From the NCBI RefSeq assembly GCF_003233655.1, contig NZ_CP029829.1:2428978-2492977 (forward strand): DNA of 64,000 bases, given 5' to 3'. A program made the position numbers and the translations under genes. The notes beneath the pieces were generated by a model. That model did no database searches, had not been told where the DNA came from, and was given only the letters and a program-made list of their open reading frames with translations. This DNA comes from Azospirillum ramasamyi. Lineage in GTDB: Bacteria > Pseudomonadota > Alphaproteobacteria > Azospirillales > Azospirillaceae. Below, in pieces: positions 27,220 through 37,051 of the stretch; the first letter of the stretch is position 1; each line of letters begins with the position of its first letter.

Positions 27220-27796
27220 CGTTGCTGAGGACCGCCGGAGTTGGCGCAGCCACCGTCAGCCCCGGATGCGCGAGGAGCCGGATCGGCTGGTGTTTCTCGA
27301 CGAGACCGCAACCACCACGAAGATGACCCGACTGCGCGGACGGGCCAAGCGCGGCCAGCGGTTCAAGGCCACGGCGCCGTTTGGCCATTGGGGCACCCAG
27401 ACCTTCATCGCTGCCCTGCGCTGCGACGGGCTGACCGCCCCGTGGATCATCAAGGGCGCGATGAACCGGACGCTCTTCGAGACCTATGTCGAGACACAAC
27501 TCGCCCCGACCCTGCGGCCGGGCGATGTCGTCATCCTCGACAACCTATCCAGCCATAAGAGTGAAAAGGCCAAGGCCATCCTCAAGGAACGTGGCGCTTG
27601 GTTCCTCTTCCTGCCGCCCTACAGTCCCGACCTCAACCCTATCGAAATGGCGTTCGCCAAGCTCAAAGCTCATCTCCGCCGCATCGGCGCCCGTACCATC
27701 GAGGAGTTGTGGAGGGCTGTCGGCTCTATCTGCGACCTCTACACACCAGACGAATGCTGGAACTACCTCAAACATGCAGGATATGCGTCAGATTAA
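27191..27796 (+). CDS. IS630 transposase, C-terminal frame (DDE catalytic part)
   Basis: About 200 residues with the IS630 DDE catalytic core: LVFLDETATTTKM (first Asp), VVILDNLSSHKS (second Asp) and LPPYSPDLNPIEMAFAKLKAHLR (final acidic residue in NPIE). It overlaps the first frame by 29 bp and needs a +1 (or -2) shift, most simply loss of one A from A8. It ends inside the right inverted repeat. Confidence 0.88.
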   Translation: MLASEAGRADVAEDRRSWRSHRQPRMREEPDRLVFLDETATTTKMTRLRGRAKRGQRFKATAPFGHWGTQTFIAALRCDGLTAPWIIKGAMNRTLFETYVETQLAPTLRPGDVVILDNLSSHKSEKAKAILKERGAWFLFLPPYSPDLNPIEMAFAKLKAHLRRIGARTIEELWRAVGSICDLYTPDECWNYLKHAGYASD

Positions 27797-27939
27797 ACGC
27801 TCGAAACTCTAAGCATTTCCCCGCGAGTTTTTATTCAAGCCCAAGGTTTCCGATAGGGCATTGGCGGCACGACCTGTGACGCCTATGGTGCCGGCCTGGC
27901 GCGCCGTCGCGGCGTGCGCGGCAAACCCGGGAGGGAGCG

Positions 27940-28485
27940 ATGGCGCAAGGCCCCCAGATGCAGAACGGACAAGTGACGGCCGGACCGGGCTCCGACATCG
28001 GCTGGTCCGATACGGTGCGGTTCCGCCTTCCGCCGGGCTGGGCTGTCGATGTGGAAGAGCATGAGGGCCAGCCGGTCGGCACCTTCCGGCCGCCGCCGCC
28101 GGCCGCCGGCGTGCTGCGGCTGGTGACCGACCGGGTGACGCCTCGGCCGGAGTCCGGCGGCGTGGCCGGCACCCTGCGGGAGATGGCCCTGCGCTTCGTC
28201 AGGCCGCAGGATCCGCGGGCCGGCGACCGGACGGTGGAAAGCCGGGCCGACGGCGCGGTGATCGCCCAGGCAATGATGCGGACGGAAGAAGACGGCCGGG
28301 CCGAGACCCATTACCTGTGGCTGGTCGGCGCCGAACGCGCGCAAACGGCGGGAACCGCCGGGGGAGCGGTGGCCGCGGTCGCGATGTTCAGCTTCGCGCT
28401 TCCCGCGCTGATGGATGGCGACGACTCCTGCGCCGAGATGCTGGGCCGGATCGACGACGCCATCCGCAATGCGGAAATACTGTAG
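27940..28485 (+). CDS. Hypothetical protein
   Basis: A 181-residue protein without recognised domain. The N-terminal half has a beta-rich pattern (TVRFRLPPGWAVDVEEHEGQPVGTFRPP, VLRLVTDRVTP) and a later segment AETHYLWLVGAERAQTAGTAGGAVAAVAMFSFALPAL could be a buried strand or a weak hydrophobic helix. GGGAGCG precedes the ATG. It lies 130 bp after the IS630 element and is not in an obvious operon. Confidence 0.6.
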   Translation: MAQGPQMQNGQVTAGPGSDIGWSDTVRFRLPPGWAVDVEEHEGQPVGTFRPPPPAAGVLRLVTDRVTPRPESGGVAGTLREMALRFVRPQDPRAGDRTVESRADGAVIAQAMMRTEEDGRAETHYLWLVGAERAQTAGTAGGAVAAVAMFSFALPALMDGDDSCAEMLGRIDDAIRNAEIL

Positions 28486-28516
28486 AGCCTGACGGCTGCC
28501 GTGCCCGGAACGCCGG

Positions 28517-28720
28517 TCAGCAGTGGCCGGCGCCGGTGGCCATCAGCGCCTTCAGGCGGATCGACTTCGGATCATGCGCAACCGCCGCCTCTTCCGCAGC
28601 CAGGGCGGCGAGGCTGATGAAGCGCGCGAGGTCTTCCAGATCGCAGCGCGTCGCGTCGCTCATCAGACTGTCCAGGCATGACTTGATCGCCAGGGCCACA
28701 TCGCGTCGTTCGTCCATCAT
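28517..28720 (-). CDS. Small hypothetical protein
   Basis: A 67-residue, Ala-rich, probably helical protein (MMDERRDVALAIKSCLDSL...). AGGGAAG upstream of the ATG supports translation. No family recognised. It is transcribed away from dnaK, sharing the long upstream region. Confidence 0.55.
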   Translation of the reverse strand: MMDERRDVALAIKSCLDSLMSDATRCDLEDLARFISLAALAAEEAAVAHDPKSIRLKALMATGAGHC

Positions 28721-29340
28721 CGCGCTTCCCTTTCACACCTGTGTGACCAGCTTTGCATGGAACCGCGTGCAGTGGTGGCCGCGACGAAAACGCTGCCGGC
28801 CCGACCCTTGGCGGTCATCCCCTATGGCGCAAAGGAGATAGCATATTCCCTTTGTCGTTTCACTAATAGATTTTCCGGTTCATGAATAAACACAGCAACC
28901 GCGAATTGATTAGAAGCAGCTTTGCACGCCGTTGCTTGTTAATGAAAGGTTAACTTCAGAGGGTGCTTCGTAGCCGAACCATTATTCACTTGTAACACTC
29001 GTGACGAGTTGAATCAGATGTGACGAATATCGGGATATTCATCTTTTCTGATTTGAATACACCGGTATTCTATTGCCGCGGGATGCGGATCGGCAACGCC
29101 TGCGGGAAGGACGGGACCGCAACGTTTTCCCCGCTTTTGCATGCCGAAAGCCGCGCCACCCTGTTGCAGCCAGAAACGGCTCCGCCTATATCTCCGCCAG
29201 CACGGGACGGACCCCACGGATCAGACCTCCATGGGCCAGACTCTCAAGCGCTCCACCGACGTTTCACCGACCCAATGGGGATCGCGGCGGTGCCGGACCA
29301 GACGGGCCGCCACGTATCTGCCGAACGAAAGAGGCTGAAC
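28721..29340. promoter_or_regulatory. 620-bp region between a small gene and dnaK with three palindromes
   Basis: AT-rich for this genome. Palindromes: ACTCGT-G-ACGAGT at 28997-29009, GAATATC-GG-GATATTC at 29025-29040 and GAATAC-ACCG-GTATTC at 29055-29070. The latter two share the form GAATA-N6-TATTC and their centres are exactly 30 bp apart, so they look like a tandem operator. I could not find a convincing sigma32 promoter (CTTGAA plus CCCAT box); the dnaK promoter is unassigned. Confidence 0.5.
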
Positions 29341-31257
<1,917 letters not shown>

Positions 31258-31299
31258 CCCGGCGCAAGCTTCTTTTTGATACGGATGTGACGCGAGCAT

Positions 31300-31336
31300 C
31301 GATGGCCCGCCGCCTTTCCCCGGCGGCGGGCCATCG
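31300..31336 (+). other. 15-bp perfect hairpin between dnaK and dnaJ
   Basis: A stem of 15 G+C-rich pairs (31300-31314 with 31322-31336) around a 7-base loop TTTCCCC. No run of T follows, so it is not a standard rho-independent terminator. It may protect the dnaK mRNA 3' end or reduce dnaJ transcription relative to dnaK. Confidence 0.75.
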
Positions 31337-31407
31337 GTATGCTGGGGTCAGGCTCCGGCATGACGCGGACAGTTTGGACCAGAACGACTCAAAGGCGGTC
31401 GGCCCCA

Positions 31408-32559
31408 ATGGCGAAACAGGATTATTACGAGCTGCTCGGTGTGGCGAAGAGCGCCAGCGCGGATGAGCTGAAAAAGGCTTATCGCAAGATGGCGATGCAG
31501 TACCACCCGGATCGCAACCAGGGCGACAAGGACGCCGAGCAGAAGTTCAAGGAAATCAACGAGGCGTACGACGTCCTGAAGGACGATCAGAAACGCGCGG
31601 CCTACGACCGGTTCGGCCACGCGGCCTTCGAGAACGGCCGTGGTCCGGGCGCGGGCGCCGGGGCCGGCGGCTTCAACTTCGACTTCGGCGGCGGCGGCGG
31701 CTTCGCCGACATCTTCGACGAGATGTTCGGGGAGTTCATGGGCGGGCGCCGCGGCGGCGGCGGCGCGTCCGGCCGCGGCCAGGATCTGCGCTACAATCTG
31801 GAAATCGGGCTGGAGGAGGCCTTCAAGGGCACTCAGACCACCATCCGCGTGCCGACCACCGTGCAGTGCGACGGCTGCAACGGCTCCGGTGCGGCGGCGG
31901 GAACCCAGCCGATCACCTGCCCGACCTGTCAGGGCCACGGCAAGGTGCGGGCGCAGCAGGGCTTCTTCACCATCGAGCGGACCTGCCCCGGTTGCCATGG
32001 CGCCGGCAAGGTCATCAAGGACGCCTGCAAGACCTGCGGCGGCTCCGGCCGTCTGCGCAAGGAAAAGACCCTGCAGGTCAACATCCCCGCCGGCGTCGAG
32101 GACGGCACCCGCATCCGTCTGGCGGGCGAGGGGGAGGCGGGCTTGCGCGGGGCGCCGGCCGGCGACCTCTACATCTTCCTGGCGATCGGCCCGCACCCGA
32201 TCTTCCAGCGCGACGGCGCCAACATCCACTGCCGGGTGCCGATCCCGATGACCACGGCGGCGCTCGGCGGTTCGGTGGAGGTTCCGACCATCGACGGTAC
32301 CCGCACCAAGGTGACGGTGCCGCCGGGCACCCAGTCCGGCCACCAGTTCCGCATCAAGGGCAAGGGCATGTCGGTGCTGCGCAGCGCCCAACGCGGCGAC
32401 ATGTACATCCAGGCGGTGGTTGAGACCCCGGTGAACCTGACCAAGCGCCAGCAGGAACTGCTGCGCGAGTTCGAGGGCGCCGCCAAGGAAGGGTCGAATC
32501 CGCAGTCGGAAGGCTTCTTCGCCAAGGTGAAGGAGCTTTGGGAAGACCTGAAGGACTGA
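31408..32559 (+). CDS. dnaJ: Co-chaperone DnaJ
   Basis: 383 residues. J domain with the HPD motif (YHPDRNQ near residue 31), a G/F-rich linker (about 75-125), four CxxCxGxG zinc repeats ([32 protein letters not shown] at about 153-215) and the C-terminal substrate domains. It stimulates DnaK ATPase. ATG at 31408 with AAAGGC upstream. Ends before a strong terminator. Confidence 0.98.
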   Translation: MAKQDYYELLGVAKSASADELKKAYRKMAMQYHPDRNQGDKDAEQKFKEINEAYDVLKDDQKRAAYDRFGHAAFENGRGPGAGAGAGGFNFDFGGGGGFADIFDEMFGEFMGGRRGGGGASGRGQDLRYNLEIGLEEAFKGTQTTIRVPTTVQCDGCNGSGAAAGTQPITCPTCQGHGKVRAQQGFFTIERTCPGCHGAGKVIKDACKTCGGSGRLRKEKTLQVNIPAGVEDGTRIRLAGEGEAGLRGAPAGDLYIFLAIGPHPIFQRDGANIHCRVPIPMTTAALGGSVEVPTIDGTRTKVTVPPGTQSGHQFRIKGKGMSVLRSAQRGDMYIQAVVETPVNLTKRQQELLREFEGAAKEGSNPQSEGFFAKVKELWEDLKD

Positions 32560-32618
32560 GCTGCCTTTCCGGCCTCCGGGGCGGGCGTGGTGAACGAACG
32601 TTATGGACGGGCGTTATG

Positions 32619-32658
32619 ATCGGGCGGCGTGTCGGTGACACGCCGCCCGATACTTTTT
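32619..32658 (+). terminator. Rho-independent terminator after dnaJ
   Basis: A 13- to 15-bp stem (CGGGCGGCGTGTC at 32621-32633 pairing with 32637-32649, plus two outer A-T pairs) with a 3-base loop, then ACTTTTT. It is 60 bp after the dnaJ stop. Confidence 0.9.
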
Positions 32659-32799
32659 GTCGCATGGCCCGAGCTTTCGGATGGCTGAAATGCCATTTTC
32701 AAGCGAAAGCCGTTGAAGGGATGGGCATGCCCGTGTAATCACCCTTCATGGCTAATTCTTCGGCGATATGCTCGGCTCAAGCCGGGGGCAGGCGGTTGC

Positions 32800-33990
32800 A
32801 TGCGGGTTGATAAGTTCCCCGCCGCCCTGTTCGACGCGTTCGTCCGGGGCGACGAACTGCCCACCCTGATCCATCCGGGCGACCACACGCCCATCCTGCA
32901 GCGGCGGCGCGCCGCGATGATCCAGTCGCGCGTGCGGATGGTGGCGCTGATCTTCGGCATCCTGACGCCGCTGTGGATCGCCATCGACGTGACGGTCTTC
33001 GAATGGTCGCTGGCGATCTGGCTGATCGTCCTGCGCCTGACCGCCAGCGCCGCCTTCCTGGCGCTCGCCTTCGACCGCCGGACATGCGACGACATGAACT
33101 GCGCCTGGCGGCGGCTGGCGGCGCTGCTGGCGATCCCGACGCTGTTCTTCGCCATTTCGCACCCACTGCTCTGCGACCAGGGCGTCGACGATCTGCGCAT
33201 CGCGGTCAGCGCCGGCTACGGCTATCTGCCCTTCGTGATGGTGGCGGGTCTCAGCGTTTTTCCGCTGACCGCGCTCGAAGGCGCGCTGTTCGCCGCGCCG
33301 ATGTTGGGCGCCCATCTGGCCGCCGGCTTCTACGGGTCGCTGGTGATGCCGTTCCCCTCCTACATCAGCGCGCTGTGGCTGCTGCTGCTGATCGCGGTGG
33401 TGGCGACGCTGGCGGCGATCAGCCAGCTGCACTTCATGGTCGCCCTGCTGGCGCAGGCGGCGCACGACGCGCTGACAGGCGCCTTTTCCCGCCGCATCGG
33501 CGAGGAGTTGCTGAAGCTCCAGGTCGCCAATGCCGAGCGGACGTCGCAGCCGCTGACGGTGATCTTCGTCGACCTGGATGATTTCAAGGCGGTCAACGAC
33601 CGTTTTGGACATGAGGAGGGCGACCGGGTTCTGCGCCATGCCGCCAACACCATCCGCAGCCTGCTGCGCCAGTCCGATGCGCTGGTCCGCTGGGGCGGGG
33701 AGGAATTCCTGATCCTCATGCCCGACACCCGGATCGACGGTGCGATGATCGCGGTGGAGCGGATGCGCCGCGCCGGGTTCGGCAAGCGGCCGGACGGCAT
33801 CCTGCAGACCGCCAGCATCGGCATCGCCGAGCAGTCCACCGACCGCCCCGCCGATTGGGAAGCCCTGGTGGAGCTGGCCGACCAGCGCATGTACCGCGCC
33901 AAGCAGGACGGCAAGAACCGGGTGATCGGACCGGGCGAGGGCACCGGCCCGGACTCCGACTCCCAGCCCTGGGATGAAATCCTCGCCTAA
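32800..33990 (+). CDS. Membrane-bound diguanylate cyclase (GGDEF domain)
   Basis: A 396-residue protein. The N-terminal 200 residues hold about five to six membrane helices (for example VALIFGILTPLWIAIDV near 49 and AIWLIVLRLTASAAFLALAF near 73). The GGDEF domain begins DALTGAFSRR near residue 224; the catalytic motif is WGGEEF near 305, with the inhibitory I-site RQSD located five residues before it. VFVDLDDFKAVNDRFGH provides the metal/GTP site. It should make cyclic di-GMP and be subject to product inhibition; what the membrane domain senses is unknown. The tail is disordered. Confidence 0.93.
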   Translation: MRVDKFPAALFDAFVRGDELPTLIHPGDHTPILQRRRAAMIQSRVRMVALIFGILTPLWIAIDVTVFEWSLAIWLIVLRLTASAAFLALAFDRRTCDDMNCAWRRLAALLAIPTLFFAISHPLLCDQGVDDLRIAVSAGYGYLPFVMVAGLSVFPLTALEGALFAAPMLGAHLAAGFYGSLVMPFPSYISALWLLLLIAVVATLAAISQLHFMVALLAQAAHDALTGAFSRRIGEELLKLQVANAERTSQPLTVIFVDLDDFKAVNDRFGHEEGDRVLRHAANTIRSLLRQSDALVRWGGEEFLILMPDTRIDGAMIAVERMRRAGFGKRPDGILQTASIGIAEQSTDRPADWEALVELADQRMYRAKQDGKNRVIGPGEGTGPDSDSQPWDEILA

Positions 33991-34100
33991 AGCGAATTTG
34001 CATTCGCTTTGAATTTATAGACCTCATTCGCCGGTCGGACTTCGGCCGCATGAGCGGCCGGGACCGCAGTCGCGGTCCAAAGCGGATCGCGATCCGCTTT
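33989..34100. repeat. Four successive perfect hairpins between convergent genes
   Basis: Four inverted repeats: 33989-34010 (9-bp arms AAAGCGAAT, loop TTGC), 34043-34060 (7-bp arms CGGCCGC, loop ATGA), 34061-34078 (7-bp arms GGACCGC, loop AGTC) and 34079-34100 (a 22-bp perfect palindrome beginning AAAGCGGATC). The last three are immediately adjacent. The first overlaps the stop of the diguanylate cyclase and the last abuts the stop of thpR. The first and fourth share the AAAGCG...CGCTTT ends, suggesting a dispersed repeat unit. Confidence 0.9.
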
Positions 34101-34641
34101 AAGCGGCGGCGAGCGGATACTCCCGCAAGGCCTCATACACCGCGCCGCCGTTGCCGAGATGGCTGCGGTAGAGCGTGAAATGCTCCACGGCCATCGGGCC
34201 GGCGCGGAACAGGCCGCGGTCGGACAGGAAGCGGCCGATGCGGTCAGGCGGCGCGTCCTTCAGCCGGGCCAGCGTGACGTGGGGGGAGAATTTCCGCTCC
34301 TCCGCCGGCAGGCCGCAGCGGACGAGCGCGGATTCGACCTTGGCCTGCAGATGGGCCAGGGCCTCGCTGCGCTCCACCCCCGCCCATAGAACCCGCGCCC
34401 GGCGCGCGCTGCCGTAGACGCCGACCCCATCCAGAACAAGCGGGAAGGCGGGCGCCCGGACCTCCGCCAGCGCGGCGTCGATGTCCATCGCCTGATCCTC
34501 CGGCACCTCGCCGATGAAGCGCAGGGTGAGGTGCAGGTTCTCCGGCTCGGTCCAGCGCGCGCCGGGCACCCCGCCGGCCAGCCCGGCCAGCCTTTGGCGA
34601 ACGTCCTCCGTCAGGTCGAGGGCGACGAACAGGCGGAGCAT
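34099..34641 (-). CDS. thpR: RNA 2',3'-cyclic phosphodiesterase (2H family, ThpR)
   Basis: A 180-residue 2H phosphoesterase with its two HxTx motifs: HLTLRF near residue 38 and HVTLAR near 122. ThpR enzymes open 2',3'-cyclic phosphates on RNA ends. It begins MLRLFVALDLTEDVRQ; the ATG at 34641 has GGAGGTG upstream; the alternative ATG at 34665 adds eight residues. The stop codon lies inside the palindrome at 34079-34100. Confidence 0.92.
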   Translation of the reverse strand: MLRLFVALDLTEDVRQRLAGLAGGVPGARWTEPENLHLTLRFIGEVPEDQAMDIDAALAEVRAPAFPLVLDGVGVYGSARRARVLWAGVERSEALAHLQAKVESALVRCGLPAEERKFSPHVTLARLKDAPPDRIGRFLSDRGLFRAGPMAVEHFTLYRSHLGNGGAVYEALREYPLAAA

Positions 34642-34730
34642 GGGGCACCTCCGGAGTTGCTGCAACGGCTGCGGATCGCCCCCTCCCTAACCCTCTCCCG
34701 CAATCGGAGCGGCTTTCGGCCGGTCAATGG

Positions 34731-34779
34731 CGGGGAGGGGCGGGAAGGGGGCGGGAAGGGGCGGGAAGGGGCGGGAAGA
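34731..34779. repeat. Tandem G-rich repeat
   Basis: About four to five copies of a 10- to 11-bp unit GGGGCGGGAA. The G-runs on the plus strand could form a G-quadruplex. It lies between thpR and the aldo/keto reductase. Confidence 0.75.
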
Positions 34780-34809
34780 AGCAACCGCGGCTGACGTTAT
34801 GCCAACAGC

Positions 34810-35853
34810 TTACGGGCACGGATCCGGCATGCGGTTGTGCACGGCATCGATCTCCGCCATCACCTCCGGCGACAGGGTGACGTCGATGGAGTCGATGTTG
34901 GAGATCAGCGTCTCCATCGTCGTCGCCCCGATCAGCGACGAGGTGACGAAGGGTTGCTGCAACGTGAAGGCGATGGCCATCTGGTTGGGCGCCAGACCAT
35001 GGCGGCGGGCAATGTCCAGATAGGCCTCCGTCGCGGCGTCGGCGTTGACCGTGTTGTAGCGCGACGGCCGGTGGTCGAGCGCGCGGCGGCTGCCCGGCGG
35101 GATGGCGCCGTTCAGATACTTGCCGGTCAGCGTGCCGGCGGCCAGCGGCGAATAGGCCAGCAGTCCGACATCCTCGCGCAGCGCCACCTCCGACAAACCG
35201 TTCTCGAAGGTCCGGTTCAGCAGGTTGTAGGCGTTCTGGATCGAGGCGACGCGCGGCAGCCCGGCGATTTCGGCGGCGCGCAGCCAGCGCATCACGCCCC
35301 ACGGGCTCTCGTTCGACAGGCCGATATGGCGGATCTTGCCGGCCTGCACCAGTTCGGCCAGCGCCGCCAGCGTCTCCTCGATCGGCACGCCGTCCTGCTG
35401 CGGCTTGTGCTGGTAGTTGCGGACGCCGAAGCGGTTGGTCACGCGGTCGGGCCAGTGGATCTGGTAGAGGTCGATGTAGTCGGTCTTCAGCCGCGACAGG
35501 CTGGCCTCGACCGCCGCGAAGAGGTTGGCGCGGTCCAGCCGCGACTTGCCCTCGCGCACCCAGCCGAACCCGCCGCCCGGCGCACCGATGATCTTGCTGG
35601 CGAGGATCACCTTGTCACGCCGGCCGCGCGACTGGAACCAGCTGCCGATCACCTCCTCCGTCTTGCCGTAGGTGTCGGCGGTGGGCGGGATCGCGTACAT
35701 CTCCGCCGTGTCCCAGAAATTGATGCCGCGGTCGAGCGCCGCGTCCATCTGGGCATGGCCTTCGGCCTCGGTGTTCTGGCGGCCCCAGGTCATGGAGCCC
35801 AGGCCGATGGCGCTGACCGACAGGCCGGTTCGGCCGAGCGGACGATACTGCAT
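34810..35853 (-). CDS. Aldo/keto reductase, Tas-like
   Basis: A 347-residue NADP-dependent aldo/keto reductase. MQYRPLGRTGLSVSAIGLG starts the barrel; GINFWDTAEMYA supplies the catalytic Asp and Tyr, KIIGAPGG the Lys, and YQIHWPDR the His. SNESPWGVMRW and YSPLAAGTLTGKY fit the Tas subgroup. The substrate is unknown. It follows the FIST gene by 28 bp and is likely co-transcribed with it and tesA. Confidence 0.88.
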   Translation of the reverse strand: MQYRPLGRTGLSVSAIGLGSMTWGRQNTEAEGHAQMDAALDRGINFWDTAEMYAIPPTADTYGKTEEVIGSWFQSRGRRDKVILASKIIGAPGGGFGWVREGKSRLDRANLFAAVEASLSRLKTDYIDLYQIHWPDRVTNRFGVRNYQHKPQQDGVPIEETLAALAELVQAGKIRHIGLSNESPWGVMRWLRAAEIAGLPRVASIQNAYNLLNRTFENGLSEVALREDVGLLAYSPLAAGTLTGKYLNGAIPPGSRRALDHRPSRYNTVNADAATEAYLDIARRHGLAPNQMAIAFTLQQPFVTSSLIGATTMETLISNIDSIDVTLSPEVMAEIDAVHNRMPDPCP

Positions 35854-35881
35854 CCGGAACGTTCCTTATTCGAAATGATCT

Positions 35882-37045
35882 TTACAGAAAGAGCGTCAAC
35901 ACGCCGGTGTAGCCATAGAGGCGGTTGTGCGACACCTCGCCCGACGCGAAGAAGCCCGTCAGCGGGATGTCGCCGAAGGTTTCGCGGATCATCGCCAGCT
36001 CCGCATCGGCGGTGCCGAACAGGCTGGGACCACGCGCGATGCAGCTGACATACACCGCCCCCTTCGGCGTCGCCTTCACCCGTTTCTTGAGGCTGTCCAG
36101 CATCCGGCGCATGTCGGCGGCGGCGGTTTCGGGATCGCGGCGGGTGAACACCACCGGCTGTCCGGTCGTCACCCGTTCGGCGATGGAGATCCAGCCGGCA
36201 CGTGGATCGATCGCGACCAGGTCGCGGACCAGATAGTCCTGGGTGTCGGATCCGACGATGGGCAGCCCGGCGCAGATCAGCCCGGACACCTGCCGCAGAT
36301 CGGCGGCGAGCTCCGGGCCGATGTCCTCCTTGAAGACCTCCAGCGCCGGGCGGCCGTCGATCTCCAGGATGACGTTCTCGTCGCTGGCGGTGACGGTGCG
36401 GGTCGGCCCTATGGGGCGGCAGCCCTGGGTCAGGGCGGTGGCGACCGGGAGGTTGGGCGCGAACAGCACCCCCGACACGCCGCCCTTGGTGACCGGATCG
36501 CCGTCCTCGGCCCCGGCGGCGATCTGCGGGAACTCCCCGCGCGAGGCGGTCAGTCCGCCGACCAGGAAGACGCCGGCCTCCTCCGACAGGCGGGACACCA
36601 GCCCGGCCATGTCGGCATGGTGGGGATCGACATGGACCAGCGCCAGCGCCGCGCCATGCTTGTCCAGCCAGCCGCCGGCGCTGTGGCGCAGCGGCTCCAG
36701 CCCGTTGGTCAGGGTGGGGAACAGGCGGAAGCTGTCTTCCGGCAGGCGGGCGGCCATGATCGCCAGCCCGGGCTCGTTGAACAGGGCTTCGCCGTTCGCC
36801 ATCACGCCGATGCCGGCGGTGCCGACCCAATGGCGGATGCCGGTGACGCCGCGCAGCAGGGTGACGATGCTGGTCGCATGTTCCGCCAGCCCGTCGGTCA
36901 GGTAGAGGAAGCCCAGGTTGCAGCCGGCGACCGGCCCCAGCCGGTCCCCCAGCTTTTCCAGGCAGGCCTTGACCGCCGGTCCCCACTCCGCCCCGGCGGC
37001 GCAGGCGGCGTGAAAGCGGATGTCGCTGTCCAGGGTCACGGACAT
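35882..37045 (-). CDS. FIST-domain sensory protein
   Basis: A 387-residue protein with FIST_N (about 20-205) and FIST_C (about 225-365) domains, proposed small-ligand sensors in signal transduction. Stretches such as GTAGIGVM, VGGLTASRGEFPQ, GVSGVLFAPNLPV and SCIARGPSLFG near the end are typical. No output domain is attached and no kinase or cyclase is adjacent, so it may act alone or with distant partners. The ATG is 6 bp after the tesA stop. Confidence 0.85.
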   Translation of the reverse strand: MSVTLDSDIRFHAACAAGAEWGPAVKACLEKLGDRLGPVAGCNLGFLYLTDGLAEHATSIVTLLRGVTGIRHWVGTAGIGVMANGEALFNEPGLAIMAARLPEDSFRLFPTLTNGLEPLRHSAGGWLDKHGAALALVHVDPHHADMAGLVSRLSEEAGVFLVGGLTASRGEFPQIAAGAEDGDPVTKGGVSGVLFAPNLPVATALTQGCRPIGPTRTVTASDENVILEIDGRPALEVFKEDIGPELAADLRQVSGLICAGLPIVGSDTQDYLVRDLVAIDPRAGWISIAERVTTGQPVVFTRRDPETAAADMRRMLDSLKKRVKATPKGAVYVSCIARGPSLFGTADAELAMIRETFGDIPLTGFFASGEVSHNRLYGYTGVLTLFL

Positions 37046-37051
37046 GATGGG

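Larger units (their letters stand above)
26763..27809 (+). mobile_element. IS630-family insertion sequence, complete
   Basis: A 1047-bp element flanked by TA dinucleotides (26761-26762 and 27810-27811), the target-site duplication expected of IS630. Imperfect inverted repeats of about 22 bp: the left end at 26763-26784 and the right end at 27788-27809 share GAG..TCG.GC.T..AATCTGA. Two overlapping transposase frames fill it. It sits between the deacetylase and a hypothetical gene and interrupts neither. Confidence 0.92.

Noticed and set aside
28997..29009. CIRCE/HrcA operator before dnaK
   Set aside because: The palindrome ACTCGTGACGAGT has only one central base; CIRCE needs a 9-bp spacer and TTAGCACTC arms.
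34731..34779. CRISPR-like array
   Set aside because: The unit is 10-11 bp with no spacers; it is a simple tandem repeat.
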